Origin: Gliomastix tumulicola
Lineage: Eukaryota; Ascomycota; Sordariomycetes; Hypocreales; Bionectriaceae
Assembly: GCA_001599755.1 (NCBI GenBank)
Contig: BCHX01000001.1
Location: 7,316,001 to 7,380,000, forward strand
Direction: 5' to 3'
Length of the DNA: 64,000 nt
Below, piece by piece: positions 1 to 11,261 of this stretch. A program made the position numbers and the translations under genes. The notes under the pieces were generated by a model. The model was not told where the DNA came from. It saw nothing but the letters and a program-made list of their open reading frames with translations, and did no database searches. Positions within the stretch are counted from its first letter, which is position 1. Every line of letters begins with the position of its first letter.

Positions 1-948
1 ACGAACATCCATAATAACCAGAATACGCCCGGGTTGCTCGACATCGACCACCTGGTTCAGAGGTGGATGGGAGTCATTGGTCTCTACTACGCGACCAAAC
101 GCGTCATATTCGACCTTACACTCCCCAAGATAGGCGAGGATCTGTATTCAGCAGAGGACGTCGAGCCCCCGAGCATACGCTGGCTAGGCGAGTGCGCTGA
201 GGAGGGCGCCATTTTGATCGACATATCCGCGGTCGAGTGCTTGGTCGTGGGGCTTGCGGTCGCGATCAACGCCCTCGTCAAGGATCCCGTGCAGTTCGAG
301 GTCTGGCATGACGGGAGCCACGGGATATCCCCAAGACTCGAGGCCTCGCTGAAACCACTGCTGGCCCAGCTGAGTAAGAGGCCTCAGGGAGCGTCTACGG
401 GCCCCGCAGAGCCACCGAAGGGCCAGCAGAGCAGGGAAACTGTGCCAAAGTCTCAGTCTGGAGACAGGTCCACGGACCCGTTTCGGCGTGTCACGGTCTG
501 GGCAGCGGAAGTGCATGCTACAACCACGCAGAGCCAAGCCGCCGCGACAACTCCGCGTCCGAGCATTGCGCCTCTGGCAAGAGGGACTGTCGCCGTTACA
601 GATAACCTTCAAACGGCAGTCAACAAGTCCAGGGCCGAGGTAGATGCCGCGACCACTAAATCTCTCCAGGCAGCAAATGATGTCCCCCCTGGACCATCCG
701 GGACGCCGCTGCGGCGTGCGGTCGTCTACAACCACCTCAAGGGCAGCGTCCCGATCCCCAGCGCCCGGCATCTCGATCGTAGGCCGGAGACTGGCAAATT
801 CCATAAGAGTCCAGGCGGCGATGTGGACGCAGCGAAGGAGACAGCTTTATCTAAGACAGAGTTCGACTCCGGCGACAGCAACAGCTCCCTCGCCCGGAGC
901 TATGAAATGGTGGAAGACCAGCAAGACAGCGAATGGGAGGTTGTATGA
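1..948 (+). CDS. 3' part of an unrecognised protein-coding gene (5' end outside window)
   Basis: Frame 1 is open from the first base of the window to a TGA at 946-948, so at least 315 residues are visible and the true start lies upstream. The first ~110 residues look folded, mixing hydrophobic and charged positions (a WMGVIGLYY segment, then an acidic stretch, then a hydrophobic stretch VECLVVGLAVAINALV near residue 80). The remaining ~200 residues are low-complexity and rich in Ser, Thr, Pro, Gln and Arg, so probably disordered. No domain was recognised and no function is proposed. A downstream intron is possible but not needed. Antisense open frames here follow from GC-rich codon use. Confidence 0.55.
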   Translation, partial: TNIHNNQNTPGLLDIDHLVQRWMGVIGLYYATKRVIFDLTLPKIGEDLYSAEDVEPPSIRWLGECAEEGAILIDISAVECLVVGLAVAINALVKDPVQFEVWHDGSHGISPRLEASLKPLLAQLSKRPQGASTGPAEPPKGQQSRETVPKSQSGDRSTDPFRRVTVWAAEVHATTTQSQAAATTPRPSIAPLARGTVAVTDNLQTAVNKSRAEVDAATTKSLQAANDVPPGPSGTPLRRAVVYNHLKGSVPIPSARHLDRRPETGKFHKSPGGDVDAAKETALSKTEFDSGDSNSSLARSYEMVEDQQDSEWEVV

Positions 949-1290
949 GTACTGGAGGCAAACACAGCGAAGACACCAGCGTCAAAGTGTATAAATAATA
1001 GAGTGCGGAAACCTTCCTCAATGGCGGAATCTGTCCTGTCCATCCCAATTCTATTGCTCTAATTCCTGCTTTCGACAAAATAAAGTGACCCAAAAAGAAC
1101 AAACAAGAACACACAAGAACAAAGCTCGTTGATCTGACCCGAAACCCCGGGCGGCAGGAAACCACCGCACGCAATGAAATCCTTTTATGCTATTTCTGGT
1201 ATTTGATGATAATAAGACGGCCGTAACATGTTGTGGTTGGGAGCGCCGAAGCGGTGGGCTGAGGGCGCTCGCCTGTCATCCCCAGCTTAG
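949..1290. other. intergenic, convergent 3' ends
   Basis: This 342-base stretch separates two convergent genes. It contains an A-rich segment around 1075-1125 that could serve 3' end formation for the left-hand gene. No gene is visible. Confidence 0.6.
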
Positions 1291-2353
1291 TTAGTACATG
1301 GGGATGTCGTTCTGCTGCTGCTTCACCCGGTTCCTGTAGCGCTGGGAGAGCTCCTTGAAGAGGAAGGCAGGGTGGAGGATGGTGAGCAGGAAGCAGGCGA
1401 TGAGAAGCATCAGACCGTCGCAGATGAGGAAGCTGGTCTCGTGCTGCATGAGGTCACTGCCCCAGCCGGCCTCCATCTCGGGGATACTACAGATATCATG
1501 TTAGTAAATACTTCAGACAGGCGTCGGTCGGTCGGTACGTGGCTGAGGCGACTTACCGGTAGGCGCAACGGACGAGCACGGCAATGTAAGCCGCGGTGAT
1601 GGACCAGATGAAGTACTTGACGCGGTTGGCCTTGACGCGGCCGCGGATGCCACCGCCGTTGTTCAGGCTGACACGGTGCATGCGGCCGATGGTAGGGTCC
1701 ATGCCGTGCGCGGAAGAGCTCTGCAGGCGGCGCTTGTTGTTCTGGTAGCGCCTCCAGTACCACACCATGTAGAGGCCGCAGAGGACCATGTTGGCGACCT
1801 GGAAACTGACACCACCGATGAGCATGCCGGAGGCGACCTTCAGCATCGACTCGTTGGACTCGGAGCCGGACGTGGCGGCACCGGCGAGGGCGGCACCACC
1901 GCCCTGGATGATGATGGCGATGAAATCGGATCCGACGAAGATCCAGGGGTAGAGGACCGGCTTGATCGGGGAGAGCGAGGGGTCGTAGTAGATGACGAGG
2001 TGCTTGAAGGTGACGGAGATGGCGGCGACGACAAAGGTAGGGCCCAGAACGAGGAGCATCAGCTGGGCAGCGAAGGCGGCAAACACCCACGGGTTGTAGG
2101 CCATGACCACACGGCCGAGGTAGCCGACAGCCTCCATGGCCGTGCCGATGAACAGGTAGAAGGGGTAGGAGAAGGCGCGGAGCTTGATGCCCAGCACGAG
2201 CTGGATCAGCAGCAGGATGGCGAAGCCACCGCCGAAGAAGATGTTGCCGCCCTTGGAGAAGTAGTCGCCGTAGAGCGTGATCTCGACGGGACACTGCTCG
2301 CTGACCTCCTTACACGTCTCGAAAGACGGGACGAACGTGTCGTTGCCCGACAT
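1291..2353 (-). CDS. RTA1-like seven-transmembrane protein
   Basis: Two exons, complement(1291..1486, 1557..2353), give 330 aa. The donor GTAAGT follows 1557 and the acceptor is CTGTAG before 1486; joining restores a continuous CAYRIPEMEAGW segment. The protein is almost entirely hydrophobic with about seven membrane spans, a short extracellular N-terminus with cysteines, a conserved-looking EAVGYLGR segment in TM2-TM3, and a basic C-terminal tail. This is the RTA1/RTM1/Rsb1 family, known from yeast resistance to 7-aminocholesterol and export of phytosphingosine. The substrate of this member cannot be read from sequence. The size is normal for the family. The leader carries a CT repeat (see 2476-2501). 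Confidence 0.9.
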
Positions 2354-2475
2354 TGTGGCTGGATTTTTCTTCTTCCTTCTTTTCCGTGATCAGTCAGTTG
2401 TCTTGGTCGAGGCAGGCGACTGAATTGCGAGGCACAGCCCGTGAAGTGAGGAAAATGGTCGTGAACGCTCGCTTC

Positions 2476-2507
<32 letters not shown>

Positions 2508-4330
2508 AAAGAGACGCTGGAAACACTGGAGAGAAGGATGAATTGGAAAGGAAAGAAAGGGACAAAAGGAAAAGTTGAGCAGGCAAATACGAGCGAAGAG
2601 GCAGCATCCTTCTTCCCATTATCAGGCAAGGGGCCCGCCCACTTTGTGATATAACACAAAACAGACTAACGAGTGTGGCAGTGGCGCGTCACTGCGAGAC
2701 CCTCGAATCCTCGCCCAGCGAACCCCTGCCAGTTCCGTCCATGGTAGGAGCTTATCCCAGGTACGCGCGTTAGGGATGACTGCATGGCTTGGCTCACTCT
2801 GGATCCCCGCTGAAGACGGTATTGGCTCGCCGGCGAGACGCCTTATACCGCCGATCTGCCCTGCAAGGGGCACTAGCTGGAAGAGGAGAAGTGGGCTTAC
2901 TCATGTTGGGACGGCAGGATTCACGTAATTTGCCATTCCGAATCCCGCCTGGGGGCCTCCTCAGGGCTCCCTCAAGGCCCCCTCTAGGGGATTATTTTTA
3001 TCTTTTCCCTCGCGGAAAAGGGGCTTGGGCCAGCTGGCGGCACGGGTTTGGAGGCCGTCCGTCTCTTCTTCCCGTCCCTTTATTTAATTTGACCCGCGTT
3101 CACAGCCTCTCTCCCGTTACACTCTGCACCCTGACGCCATATGCCAAGGGATTCTCGGTCACAGATGGCCAATGATTGTCCTTGGTCTGTCGTATCATGC
3201 TGATAAGCCATGGCCAGCGTGTCGCGAACCATCGACGCCAGTGACCAGACGGAGGGGATGATGCATCGGGCTGTGCAGTCGCTCGCTGCAGTGATGATAC
3301 CTTGACGGCAATTCATGGCACTGGCGCCTTTCTTCATGAAGCCGGCACTTGTGCCGGTGCACACACACCTCGTTCACTGCTGGGGCCAGGAAGAAAGGAG
3401 ATTGGCTGGTGAGATACGGCCAGGGGATCCCCTGGTGACGCATCATCCTCTGAAACCCCAAATCGGTTCATCCGTGAAACACGTCCATCGCTCGCCGGGC
3501 GCCAATCCCAAGCCAAGATAAGCTGCACCCACTCTGATAACGCCGCATGGACGAAACATCTTGAGATGTGCCTCGCCACGCCGCCATCACCAGTCAAGGG
3601 CATTGTAGATCAATGGTATTGCAGAGTACAGACGACTGCGACTGTTTCACGATCTATATAGATGCGCAGCCATATTGATCATATTGACGCATGAGGCACC
3701 GTGCAATGCTATCTACTAAGGCACTGTTGCATAGATCCTCTGTGTTGGCGAGACGAAGAAATTTCGCTGTACAGCTTCTGCCAAGTTGTCTATGCGTCAC
3801 CACCCCACGTCAAGACGGAGCTCCAGCGTCTGATCTTTGACACTGGTGATCCTCCGTGTGGCCCTCCGATTGAGTGCTTAGGGTAAGGTGAATATTCGAG
3901 TCGGAATGCTGCGTAGTTGGCATGTGAGAGAGGGGAGTGCAGGGTACAAGTAGATCCTTAGCTTGGAGAACACAACCTCATATTTGCTGTTCCATGGCCG
4001 TCATGTTGGAGTCAATAAATGGTCATGGGCGACGCCGCCCTCTGGATGACTGCCTGGAGGCTGGCTAGGATGGGGATTTTGAATTATCCATCAATAGAAC
4101 CTTGCTATCAATAGTCAACGTCGAATCTTTATTCTGAACACATGACCTATAGGGTAGCCTGAGGTCTTCACTACAAGCCATCCGCGGACAGGGATCACCG
4201 GTCACTCCTTGGAGTATGTTTTATGAACGGATGTTGTATTATAAGCTATCTGTATAATATGTATAATAGTCCAAAATTCAAACACTAATCCTACAGCCCA
4301 TAGCGCACGCGGCGCAAGCCCTTGGGGTGA
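2354..4330. other. intergenic, ~2 kb without a convincing gene
   Basis: The right part of the RTA1-like promoter is followed by gene-poor DNA. Several AGGGG/CCCCT pentamers (the core of yeast STRE elements) cluster near 2955-2995, about 600 bases upstream of the RTA1-like start. Short open frames at 2789-3175 and 3315-3600 have no recognisable domain and no splice structure. I see no RNA gene. Confidence 0.55.
2476..2501. repeat. (GA)n microsatellite in RTA1-like gene leader
   Basis: An uninterrupted GA run (CT on the gene's sense strand) lies about 125-150 bases upstream of the start codon at 2353. Pyrimidine-rich leaders are common in fungal promoters and 5' UTRs. Confidence 0.85.
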
Positions 4331-6197
4331 TTATAGCTTGAGCGGATTAGCCTCAAGCTCTGCGATAATCTCGTCCCAGCCGTCAGTCTCGTCAAAGAGC
4401 TCGACGTCGGTGCCGCAGATGGTGCCTTTCTCCGGCAAGACGCCCTTGACAAAGTAAGAGCGGATCGTCTGGGCGGTGCATAGCGAGCCGACCATTAAGC
4501 TGTCGTGCTGTATGTCACATTTGGGTCAGCGGGTGAAAGTGGGAAAAAAGGTACAAGGAGGACTTACACCATAGGAATCATGCTGCAGCAGCACGCTTGT
4601 ATCGATGGTCTCGCTGAGGTTCCGGGCAGAGACCAAGGGAGTGACCGGGTCAAACGTGTTTCCGATGATGAGCATCGGGTTCTTGGTCTGCACCTTGAAG
4701 TCGCCGTCGTACCTCTCCTTGGCCGGCATCCTCCACTGCGAGCACCTCGCGACGGTGGCGTCAGCTGCATCCCCACCGATGCGACTCTTCTCTAGTCTGC
4801 TCCTGAACACGTCTCGCTTCTCATCTAGGACGTTGGTGTAGCTCAGGACGTCACTGCACTTGATTCCTGACGGAGCCTCTGCAAAGCTGGAGCCCGAGGC
4901 AGGCGCCGTGTTGCTGGTGCCGGCGAGCTCGGCGAGCACCGACACATCGCCCGTCATGATGCCGTACATCAGTGTCGCGAGTTTCGGCCAGGTACTCGGG
5001 AAGTACAGGCGGTAGGCGATGTAGTTCTTGACGAGGTTGTAGTCGATGACTGCGCCGCCCAGCGGGAAAGGATCGAACTTGATCGCGTCGATGAAGGCGT
5101 AGATCGTCTCCTCGAGCTCCGCTGCCGTGAAGTTCTGGGCAAGGGGGCAGATGTCGGGGCGGGCAACGCACCCGGCGCAGAAGCCGGAAAACGAGGCGTC
5201 CATGTCGGTGAACAGCTCAACTTCACTAGGCGGCGGAGATTAGCAGGCAGTCAAGAGGTCTTGACGGTGGTTATCAACTCACGCATTCGCGTAATACTCA
5301 AACGGGTTCACGACACCATCCACGACGACCTTGTCCATCCGGTCGGGGAACATGGCAACAACGGTCGAGCCGAGAAGAGAGCCATAAGAGACACCTACAA
5401 GCCGTCCACCTGTTAGTGACAACAGACTCGCCGCCTCGTCTGGAAGGGCAAAGTGTACTGACCCCAATATCTCAGCAGACCATCCTCGCCGAGCGCATCG
5501 ACAATCTGCATCAGGTCTCGTGCTACAAAGGCTGTTCCGATGAGACTGCCTGTCTCGCTCTGCATCGCGTAGCAGGTGTCGGCAAAGATGGCAGACTCGG
5601 CCCAGATCTGGCCGAGGGCAGCGTCGGATGCATTTCCAGAAGTAAGCGTCTGGCCAGATATGGCTCTTGTGATATCATCGGGGTAGCAGGAGAACGGGAG
5701 CGTTTCGCCGGTTCCCCTGTAGTGCTAGCATTAGTACGGGACAACGTATGATTATTGTATGAGCTTGCGTACCGTGGAACCACGTTAATGAGATCGTGAT
5801 ATCCGCCCGTTGCTCTGAAGTCAAGTCAGCATTGTAGCAGCATGTTTCGGGTAAGTGGGAGATCTACGCACGCCTGCATCCTCTGGGCAAAGAAGGCAAA
5901 GTCCTCTACGCCATCGAAGCCGGGGCCGCCAAAGTTGAGTAGAATACTGCCCTGCTTTGGACATCTCGAGGCAGGAACCCTCTGCAGACTCAGGGCCAAG
6001 GTCTCGTTGGGCCGGTTGACAGTGTAATCAAGGGGCACTTCGAGTGTCCCGCACTCAATGAGCGGGACTGTGGCGTTCGGGATGCCGCACTCGGACCATT
6101 GGATCTTTGAGGTCTGTTCTCGGGTATAGTGAAGGGGCGTGGCGTGGACGGCTGCGCCTGCGAGGGCGAGCTGAGAGACGAGCTGAACGGTGCGCAT
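4331..6197 (-). CDS. secreted alpha/beta-hydrolase peptidase, tripeptidyl aminopeptidase-like (TAP C-terminal type)
   Basis: Six exons, complement(4331..4507, 4568..5225, 5283..5394, 5463..5716, 5773..5814, 5872..6197), give 522 aa. The start at 6197 gives a signal peptide (MRTVQLVSQLALAGAAVHA); an in-frame upstream ATG would bury it. A nucleophile elbow GVSYGS places Ser at ~210, GNTFDPVTP supplies Asp ~437, and the exon 5/6 join creates YGHDS with His ~465, so the triad is complete. Many cysteines in the cap region (CAGC, CPLAQ, CSDV, CSQW) fit a secreted, disulfide-stabilised enzyme. Family members release tripeptides or act as exopeptidases on peptide substrates; the exact specificity is unknown. 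All introns are 50-75 nt with consensus ends. A TATA-like box lies ~80 bases upstream. Confidence 0.9.
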
Positions 6198-6775
6198 GGT
6201 TGCTGGTTGGCGTATTGTTTGACGATGGCGAGGCAAAGGGCAAAAGACGACAAGAGAGGGAAGAGACCTGCCTAATATATATCTTGGAATGGCTTCATTT
6301 CACCGATCCTCTGGAGGGGAGCATGGCGCAGTTCCCGCCGTGTCTCATTGGCTGGTTCGTTCCGACTTGATGGTTGTAGGGCAATGCTAGCAGCCGATGT
6401 GGAATCCAGCCTGGCTCTGGTGATGGAAATGACGATGTTCATGCAATCTTGGGGCTGTCCCTGGGGGTTGTCGCCGGCTAAGCCAGCAGCCACAGAGCGG
6501 CACAGACCGAGCCATGGAGGCGGATATACGAGTGGGCGTGTTAGAACAAACTAGCGGGAGATGCCAGCCCTGTGAAATGTCGGTTGGTACGAACCGGCCA
6601 ATAGCAGGGCGAGAACAACCATGCTGCGGTCCCTCATTGGGCTCATTCTCCCCGGGCTTAGGCCCATGTGCACTCCGCCCTGGCGCTGTCACTGCCTGCG
6701 AAATTGGATTATATTAGCAGCTATGACGTCCACATTTAATTCCTACAGTTGACTACACACTCACTCTCTACACAG
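6198..6775. other. intergenic upstream of the peptidase gene
   Basis: Promoter region of the peptidase, extending to the decayed amidohydrolase. It contains two CCAAT-type elements on one strand or the other (for example CCAAT within 6598-6603) and no gene. Confidence 0.5.
6275..6282 (-). promoter_or_regulatory. TATA-like element of the peptidase gene
   Basis: TATATAT on the minus strand about 80 bases upstream of the start codon at 6197, a typical position for a fungal TATA box with a short leader. Confidence 0.5.
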
Positions 6776-7527
6776 CTAGCTGTAGCTTGGCCCGCTCGAA
6801 TGCCCTGCTTCCAGACACTGACTATGCCCTCGCCCGTCCAGAGATGCCCAATATTGACGTGCGTGTGGCTCGCCCTTGGAAAGGACCAGATCCGCCCGCT
6901 TGCCAACGTAGACTGTCCCCCGGTCTTCGAAGCTAAACCGACACGCACTAACCGCTGTGGCAGAGCTGGGGGCCCAGCCGACGTCAACCCCCAGTGCTTG
7001 ACGTATTGATCCAGCTCCATCCACAGGCTTGCGTCCATGGCCGTGCCCTTGGGCCCGAGTGACGCAACAGTGCCCGCGACTATGTCAACACGCGCCTGCT
7101 TCAGCACTCTCACGCGGTCCCACGCGCGGTGCAGCTTGGCCGGTCGTGATGCCAGGCTCGCAGAGCCGAGCATGAAGTTTCGCGCGATGTGGTCGATGAA
7201 GCCACACTCAGCACCGATCGCAGCAAACCTGTCTCGGTCGTCTTGGTCTCGCCTGTGAGGCTGCTCGTGACGACGAAGGTCGGCATCAGGCACGCGCCGG
7301 TTTGTTTGTATAGCTCAACAAGCCCCTTTGTTAGCGGCTAGTCGCAGAAGGTATGTGTGAGACCATCTACACCGGCTCCCAGCACACGCGTCGTGCTGTC
7401 GAGGCTCATCGCGTGGGCATACGCGTGTCCTGGCCTTGGCTACCTCCTCGTCCCCTTGCTGCCAGAGCTTGTGCAGGTCGCTGGCCATGCCGTGCATGCC
7501 GCATATGGTCGTAAAGCCCACGCACAA
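6776..7527 (-). pseudogene. decayed metal-dependent amidohydrolase (imidazolonepropionase-like superfamily)
   Basis: Amidohydrolase pieces can be read in order on the minus strand, but in different frames. GFTTICGMHGMASD sits near 7510. LDSTTRVLGAGVDGLTHTF then runs into an in-frame TAG at ~7339, followed by PLTKGLVELYKQTGACLMPT in the same frame. VDIVAGTVASLGPKGTAM appears near 7060, then SFEDRGTVYVGKRADLVL in another frame near 6920, then GHLWTGEGIVSVWKQGIRAG in a third. At least one nonsense codon and three frame changes are needed. The family's metal-binding Asp (usually GTD) is read as Val in GTVAS. The TAG sits where a Gln codon would fit, a CpA-to-TpA type change. N-terminal and middle portions are missing. 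No splice arrangement rescues it. Confidence 0.75.
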
Positions 7528-8186
7528 CGGCTGCCTTATGCCTCATCTTTGACTTCTTGTACTATGTGCACAGTCTGCTTTGCTTGCTTTGCTCATTGAC
7601 GGCTTGGATGATATATCCGCCCCTCGCTTCCTTGTTCGCCGCGACTAATATCTCGGGACATTGAAACATCCCGTGATGACGCATGATGTATGGCGTCGAA
7701 CAGCGAGCCGGAAAGGCGAGATACCGCAGCTGTACTAGACGTGGGATCAGTGCTGATGGACAGCCATTCGCTAGCAAGGTAGAAGCGATAACTTTGGAGT
7801 CAATGCATTGAGTTGGTGGCTCATGTTCGGTTGGCCGATCGCGCAATTCTCCCTGAAGGTGAGGGGAAAGTGAGGACAAAGCTGATTGGTTTTTGAAGAG
7901 GCTCCTGTCACCCCGTTCGGGTCATGGCCGACGACCCAAGTCAGCATGACAAATGTGGCATGGAATTTACGTAAAGCTGAATCCGAGCCTGCGACTGGCC
8001 ATGCAGTACGTTCTATATTATCTGCGTCCGTGCTATGTAGGCCGACATCTTGGTAGCGACTATAAGCACGAACCTCCCCGTTTGGAATACTCCTCCCATT
8101 TCCGCCGTCACAGCTTCGTTGCGTTTCACGCCCTCCCTATACCAGCTCATCAAGAATAGTACAGCATTACGCCAAAGTCAAGCAGC
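7528..8186. other. intergenic
   Basis: Between the amidohydrolase remnant and the dehydrogenase gene. No gene or clear repeat is visible. Further degraded N-terminal amidohydrolase sequence may lie just to the right of 7527, but I could not read it. Confidence 0.45.
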
Positions 8187-9341
8187 ATGACAACCAAGGC
8201 ACTTGTGTACGTCGAGAAGGGCAAGGCCGTTGTCCGGGACGTATCTATCCCCACGCTGCGGGATGATTACATTCTGGTCAAGGTCAAGGCCGTCGGCGTG
8301 AATCCTGCAGACTGGAAGAATATCGACTACGGCAACACCGATGCTGGGTCGAGGATCGGCTGCGACTACGCCGGCGTGGTCGAAGCTGTTGGCAGCAAGG
8401 TTACAAAGCCGTTCAAGAAGGGCGATCGCATCTGCGGCTTTGTTCATGGGGCGTGGGTAGTCCTTGATGAAGACGGCCAAGTAAGATCTAACAACATCAC
8501 AGTGACCGCACTCAACATGAAAACGGCGCGTTTGCAAACTACATTGTCGTCAAGGGTGACGTCCAGATCAAGACCCCTGATAGCTTGAGTGACGAAGAGG
8601 CTGCCACCCTCGGCCTCTCCATTTCCACTGTTGTGAGTAATAATATTACAAACTAATTCGCTATTGGAGCCACTTTCTGACAGTAACAAGGGCCAAGGCT
8701 TGTACAGGGCTCTTGGGCTGCCGCTCCCTACAGTCTCCAACAAGGAACACCAGTCCATTCTCATCCACGGAGGCAGCACCGCCACGGGCATTTTCGGCAT
8801 CCAGTTCGCAAAGCTGTCCGGCCTCAAGGTCATTGCGACTGCGTCGCCCCATAACTTCGAATACCTGAAATCCCTCGGCGCCACCGAAGTCTTCGACTAC
8901 AAAGTCCCCAATGTCGGCACGGAAATCCGCTCCTACACCGACAACACGCTCAAGCTGGCCTGGGACTGTGCGGGTTCTGGTATTGAGATTATCGGCAGCG
9001 CGCTCAGCAGTGACGGTGGCAAGTTCGCTTCTATCAACTTCGAAAGCGGCGAGAGGATCAAGGAGATCAACCCGAATATCGACGGCCCCTATAACACAGT
9101 CGCGTTCGAGGTCTTTGGCGAGCACTTCTCCAAGTTCGGGGAGACGCCACCCAAGCCCGAGGAGTTTGAGTTCGCCAAGATCTTCGCGGAGGTCAGCCGG
9201 CAGCTGCTGGAGGAGGGCAAGCTCAAGGTTCCGAGAATCGCTCTGAACAGGGGGGGTGACGGGCTTGAGGGAGCTCTCCAGGGCATCGATGAGCTGAGGG
9301 CGAGCAGGGTCAGCGGCGAGAAGCTTGTCTACACTTTGTGA
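8187..9341 (+). CDS. medium-chain dehydrogenase/reductase, enoyl reductase (ToxD/zinc-independent ADH-like)
   Basis: Exons 8187..8452, 8503..8632 and 8691..9341 give 348 aa. An N-terminal GroES-like fold (NPADWKNIDYG, GCDYAGVVEAVGSKV, KKGDRICGFVHGA) is followed by a Rossmann NAD(P) domain with the nucleotide loop IHGGSTATGIFGIQFAKLSGLKVIATAS near residue 165-190. The Cys/His ligands of zinc ADHs are absent, as in fungal enoyl reductases and ToxD-like proteins that reduce alpha,beta-unsaturated substrates. The second intron must use an AAG acceptor, because the nearby CAG would put TAA in frame. Neighbouring NmrA-like and EthD genes suggest a small accessory oxidative pathway, but no biosynthetic core enzyme is present. 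Confidence 0.88.
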
Positions 9342-9895
9342 ACACCTAACTGGTCAAGGTAGATTTCTATGAGGGTCTAGGCAGTCATCTCTCATTCGAT
9401 TTGTAGCTGCAGCTCAGTTCATGTACGCGTGACTCTTGCAACCGACGTCATATTGAGAGTTCCTACGGCTCTGATGATCACCATGTGCCAAAAATGGCCG
9501 ATATCTGACAGCCGAGATGACGTTGGGAGACTTTGATGGTTCCGGCGCTAATCTGTCAGCCTGCCAGACCGCGTTTGTGTTATTGAGGGGAAGACACGAC
9601 TAGGCGTGGATGGTGATGTAACTTTGTCGACGACCTTTCATCGTCACCTCATTCAAACGTAAGTAAGAAATAGTTACCTGTCTCCCCGCTTCCTTAGCCT
9701 GAGAATATTCAATGCTGCTTCCAAAAAAATAATCAGCGATGAAAAGGGATATTTTCCATGACAGGAAGGTGACGCCACGTCCATTATTTATATAAGGGCG
9801 AGACCGGCACTTCAAGGGAACAGCTATATTTAATCCTTGTTCTGTGAACTGCTCCATTCTACTACATTTTTGGAATCATCAGATCCTACTCAATC
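9342..9895. other. intergenic, promoter of the NmrA-like gene
   Basis: Tandem same-strand spacing between two oxidoreductase genes. A TATA-like element is listed separately. No other gene is seen. Confidence 0.5.
9785..9796 (+). promoter_or_regulatory. TATA-like element of the NmrA-like gene
   Basis: An ATTTATATAAGG stretch ~105 bases upstream of the ATG at 9896; the best match to a TATA box in this interval. Confidence 0.5.
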
Positions 9896-11028
9896 ATGTC
9901 GTCGACTATTTGCGTACTTGGTGCCACTGGTACCCAGGGAGGATCCGTCTGCCAGGTCCTCCTGAAGAACCACAAGTGGAAGGTTCGCGGTGTCACTCGA
10001 AGTCCCAACAGCGATGCTGCAAAGAGGCTGTGCGCCAAGGTGTGTTGCATTATGACGCAGACATAGGTTTGTCCAGAAGATTGACTCATTTTGTGATAGG
10101 GAGTGGAAATAGTGACTGGCGATGCCAGTGACGAGGCTTCTCTCGTCAAAGCCTTCAAGGTAAAGCTACGATGTGACAAAGGAGCCAACAACGTCGCTGA
10201 TCCCATGATATAGGGCTCCAAAGCTATCTTTGCGCTCAGCAATTACGACTGGGCACATCTCAACCAGCGTGGCAGGGTTGCCTCGGGTGAGGAGGAGCAG
10301 CGCCACCAGATGAACATTGCTCGCGCCGCTTCCAAGACGCCGACCATCGAGCACTTCATCATGAGCACGCTTCCGCCCGCTGGACAGGTATCGGGGGGCA
10401 AGCTCAAGGTGCCGCACATGGACTACAAGCATGCTGCGTACGAGTGGCTCAAGGCCAACCTGCCCGACCTGGCCAAGAAGACCACGCGTCTCTGGCTCGG
10501 CTGGTACCCGAGCAACCTGGCGTATTTCCCCTTGATGAAGTTCATCCCCGTTGTCAGTGTTCTCATTTATCTGTTGGGTGATGTTGCGACTGACGCCGAT
10601 TACAGCACGACTCGGGGTCATACCTCTTTGTGCAGCCCAGCAAGCCCAATGCGATGCTGCCTGTGGCTGGTGACGTGAACTACAACACCGGCGTGATGGT
10701 TGAAGCCATCCTCGACGCCGGCAAGAAGTCGTACGGCAAGGTGGCCATCGAGGTCACCGAGTACATGACCTTTGCTGACATGGCTAAGCTGTGGGAGAAG
10801 GCCACCGGCAAGCACGCCTCGTTCCTCGAGGTGTCGGACGAGGAGTATAAGCAGGAATGGGGGCTTGCCGGCGAAGAGCTTGCTGCGCAGTTCAGGTTCA
10901 GTGAGAAGCATCCTTACTGGGACAAGTTTGCCCCTGGCGAGATCATCGGTCTTGACGAGCTTGGCGTCAAGAACAAGCTCATTGGAGCCGAGCCGATGTT
11001 GAAGTCTCTGAAGGCTCAGCTGGTCTAG
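9896..11028 (+). CDS. NmrA-like NAD(P)-binding Rossmann protein
   Basis: Four exons, 9896..10039, 10100..10159, 10214..10552 and 10606..11028, give 321 aa. The dinucleotide-binding loop GATGTQGGSV is at residues ~9-18, followed by VRGVTRSPNSDAAKRL, GVEIVTGDASD and an ALSNYDW segment, the order seen in NmrA/HSCARG proteins (atypical short-chain dehydrogenases). The family includes redox sensors that bind NADP(H), and small-molecule reductases. The usual YxxxK pair is not evident, which favours sensing or an atypical catalytic role. Intron lengths are 53-60 nt with consensus donors. Confidence 0.88.
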
Positions 11029-11261
11029 GGATGACGGGATGCGAGGTCATTTGACAAGCCCAACAAAATTGAGAAAAGAATGTATCATCATAGTCACAAT
11101 GTAATTTCAAATTGTTGCTCTTCCTTCAGCTTTGTCACGAGATGCAATGTGTGGTGGCGTCAAATCATTTCAATTGAGCTATCGGGTGCCGTGTATCCAT
11201 ATGACAACCTCCGGTCCCGTATCCCAATTCCAACTGTTGTTTTTGTTGTTCGCGTCGTTAT

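Noticed and set aside
1676..2389. 237-codon plus-strand open frame opposite the RTA1-like gene
   Set aside because: Strongly acidic, Gly/Glu-rich composition typical of the antisense of a GC-rich coding region; no domain, and the minus-strand model is well supported.
2789..3175. 128-codon open frame downstream of the RTA1-like promoter
   Set aside because: Pro/Gly/Arg-rich with no domain and no start context; likely chance.
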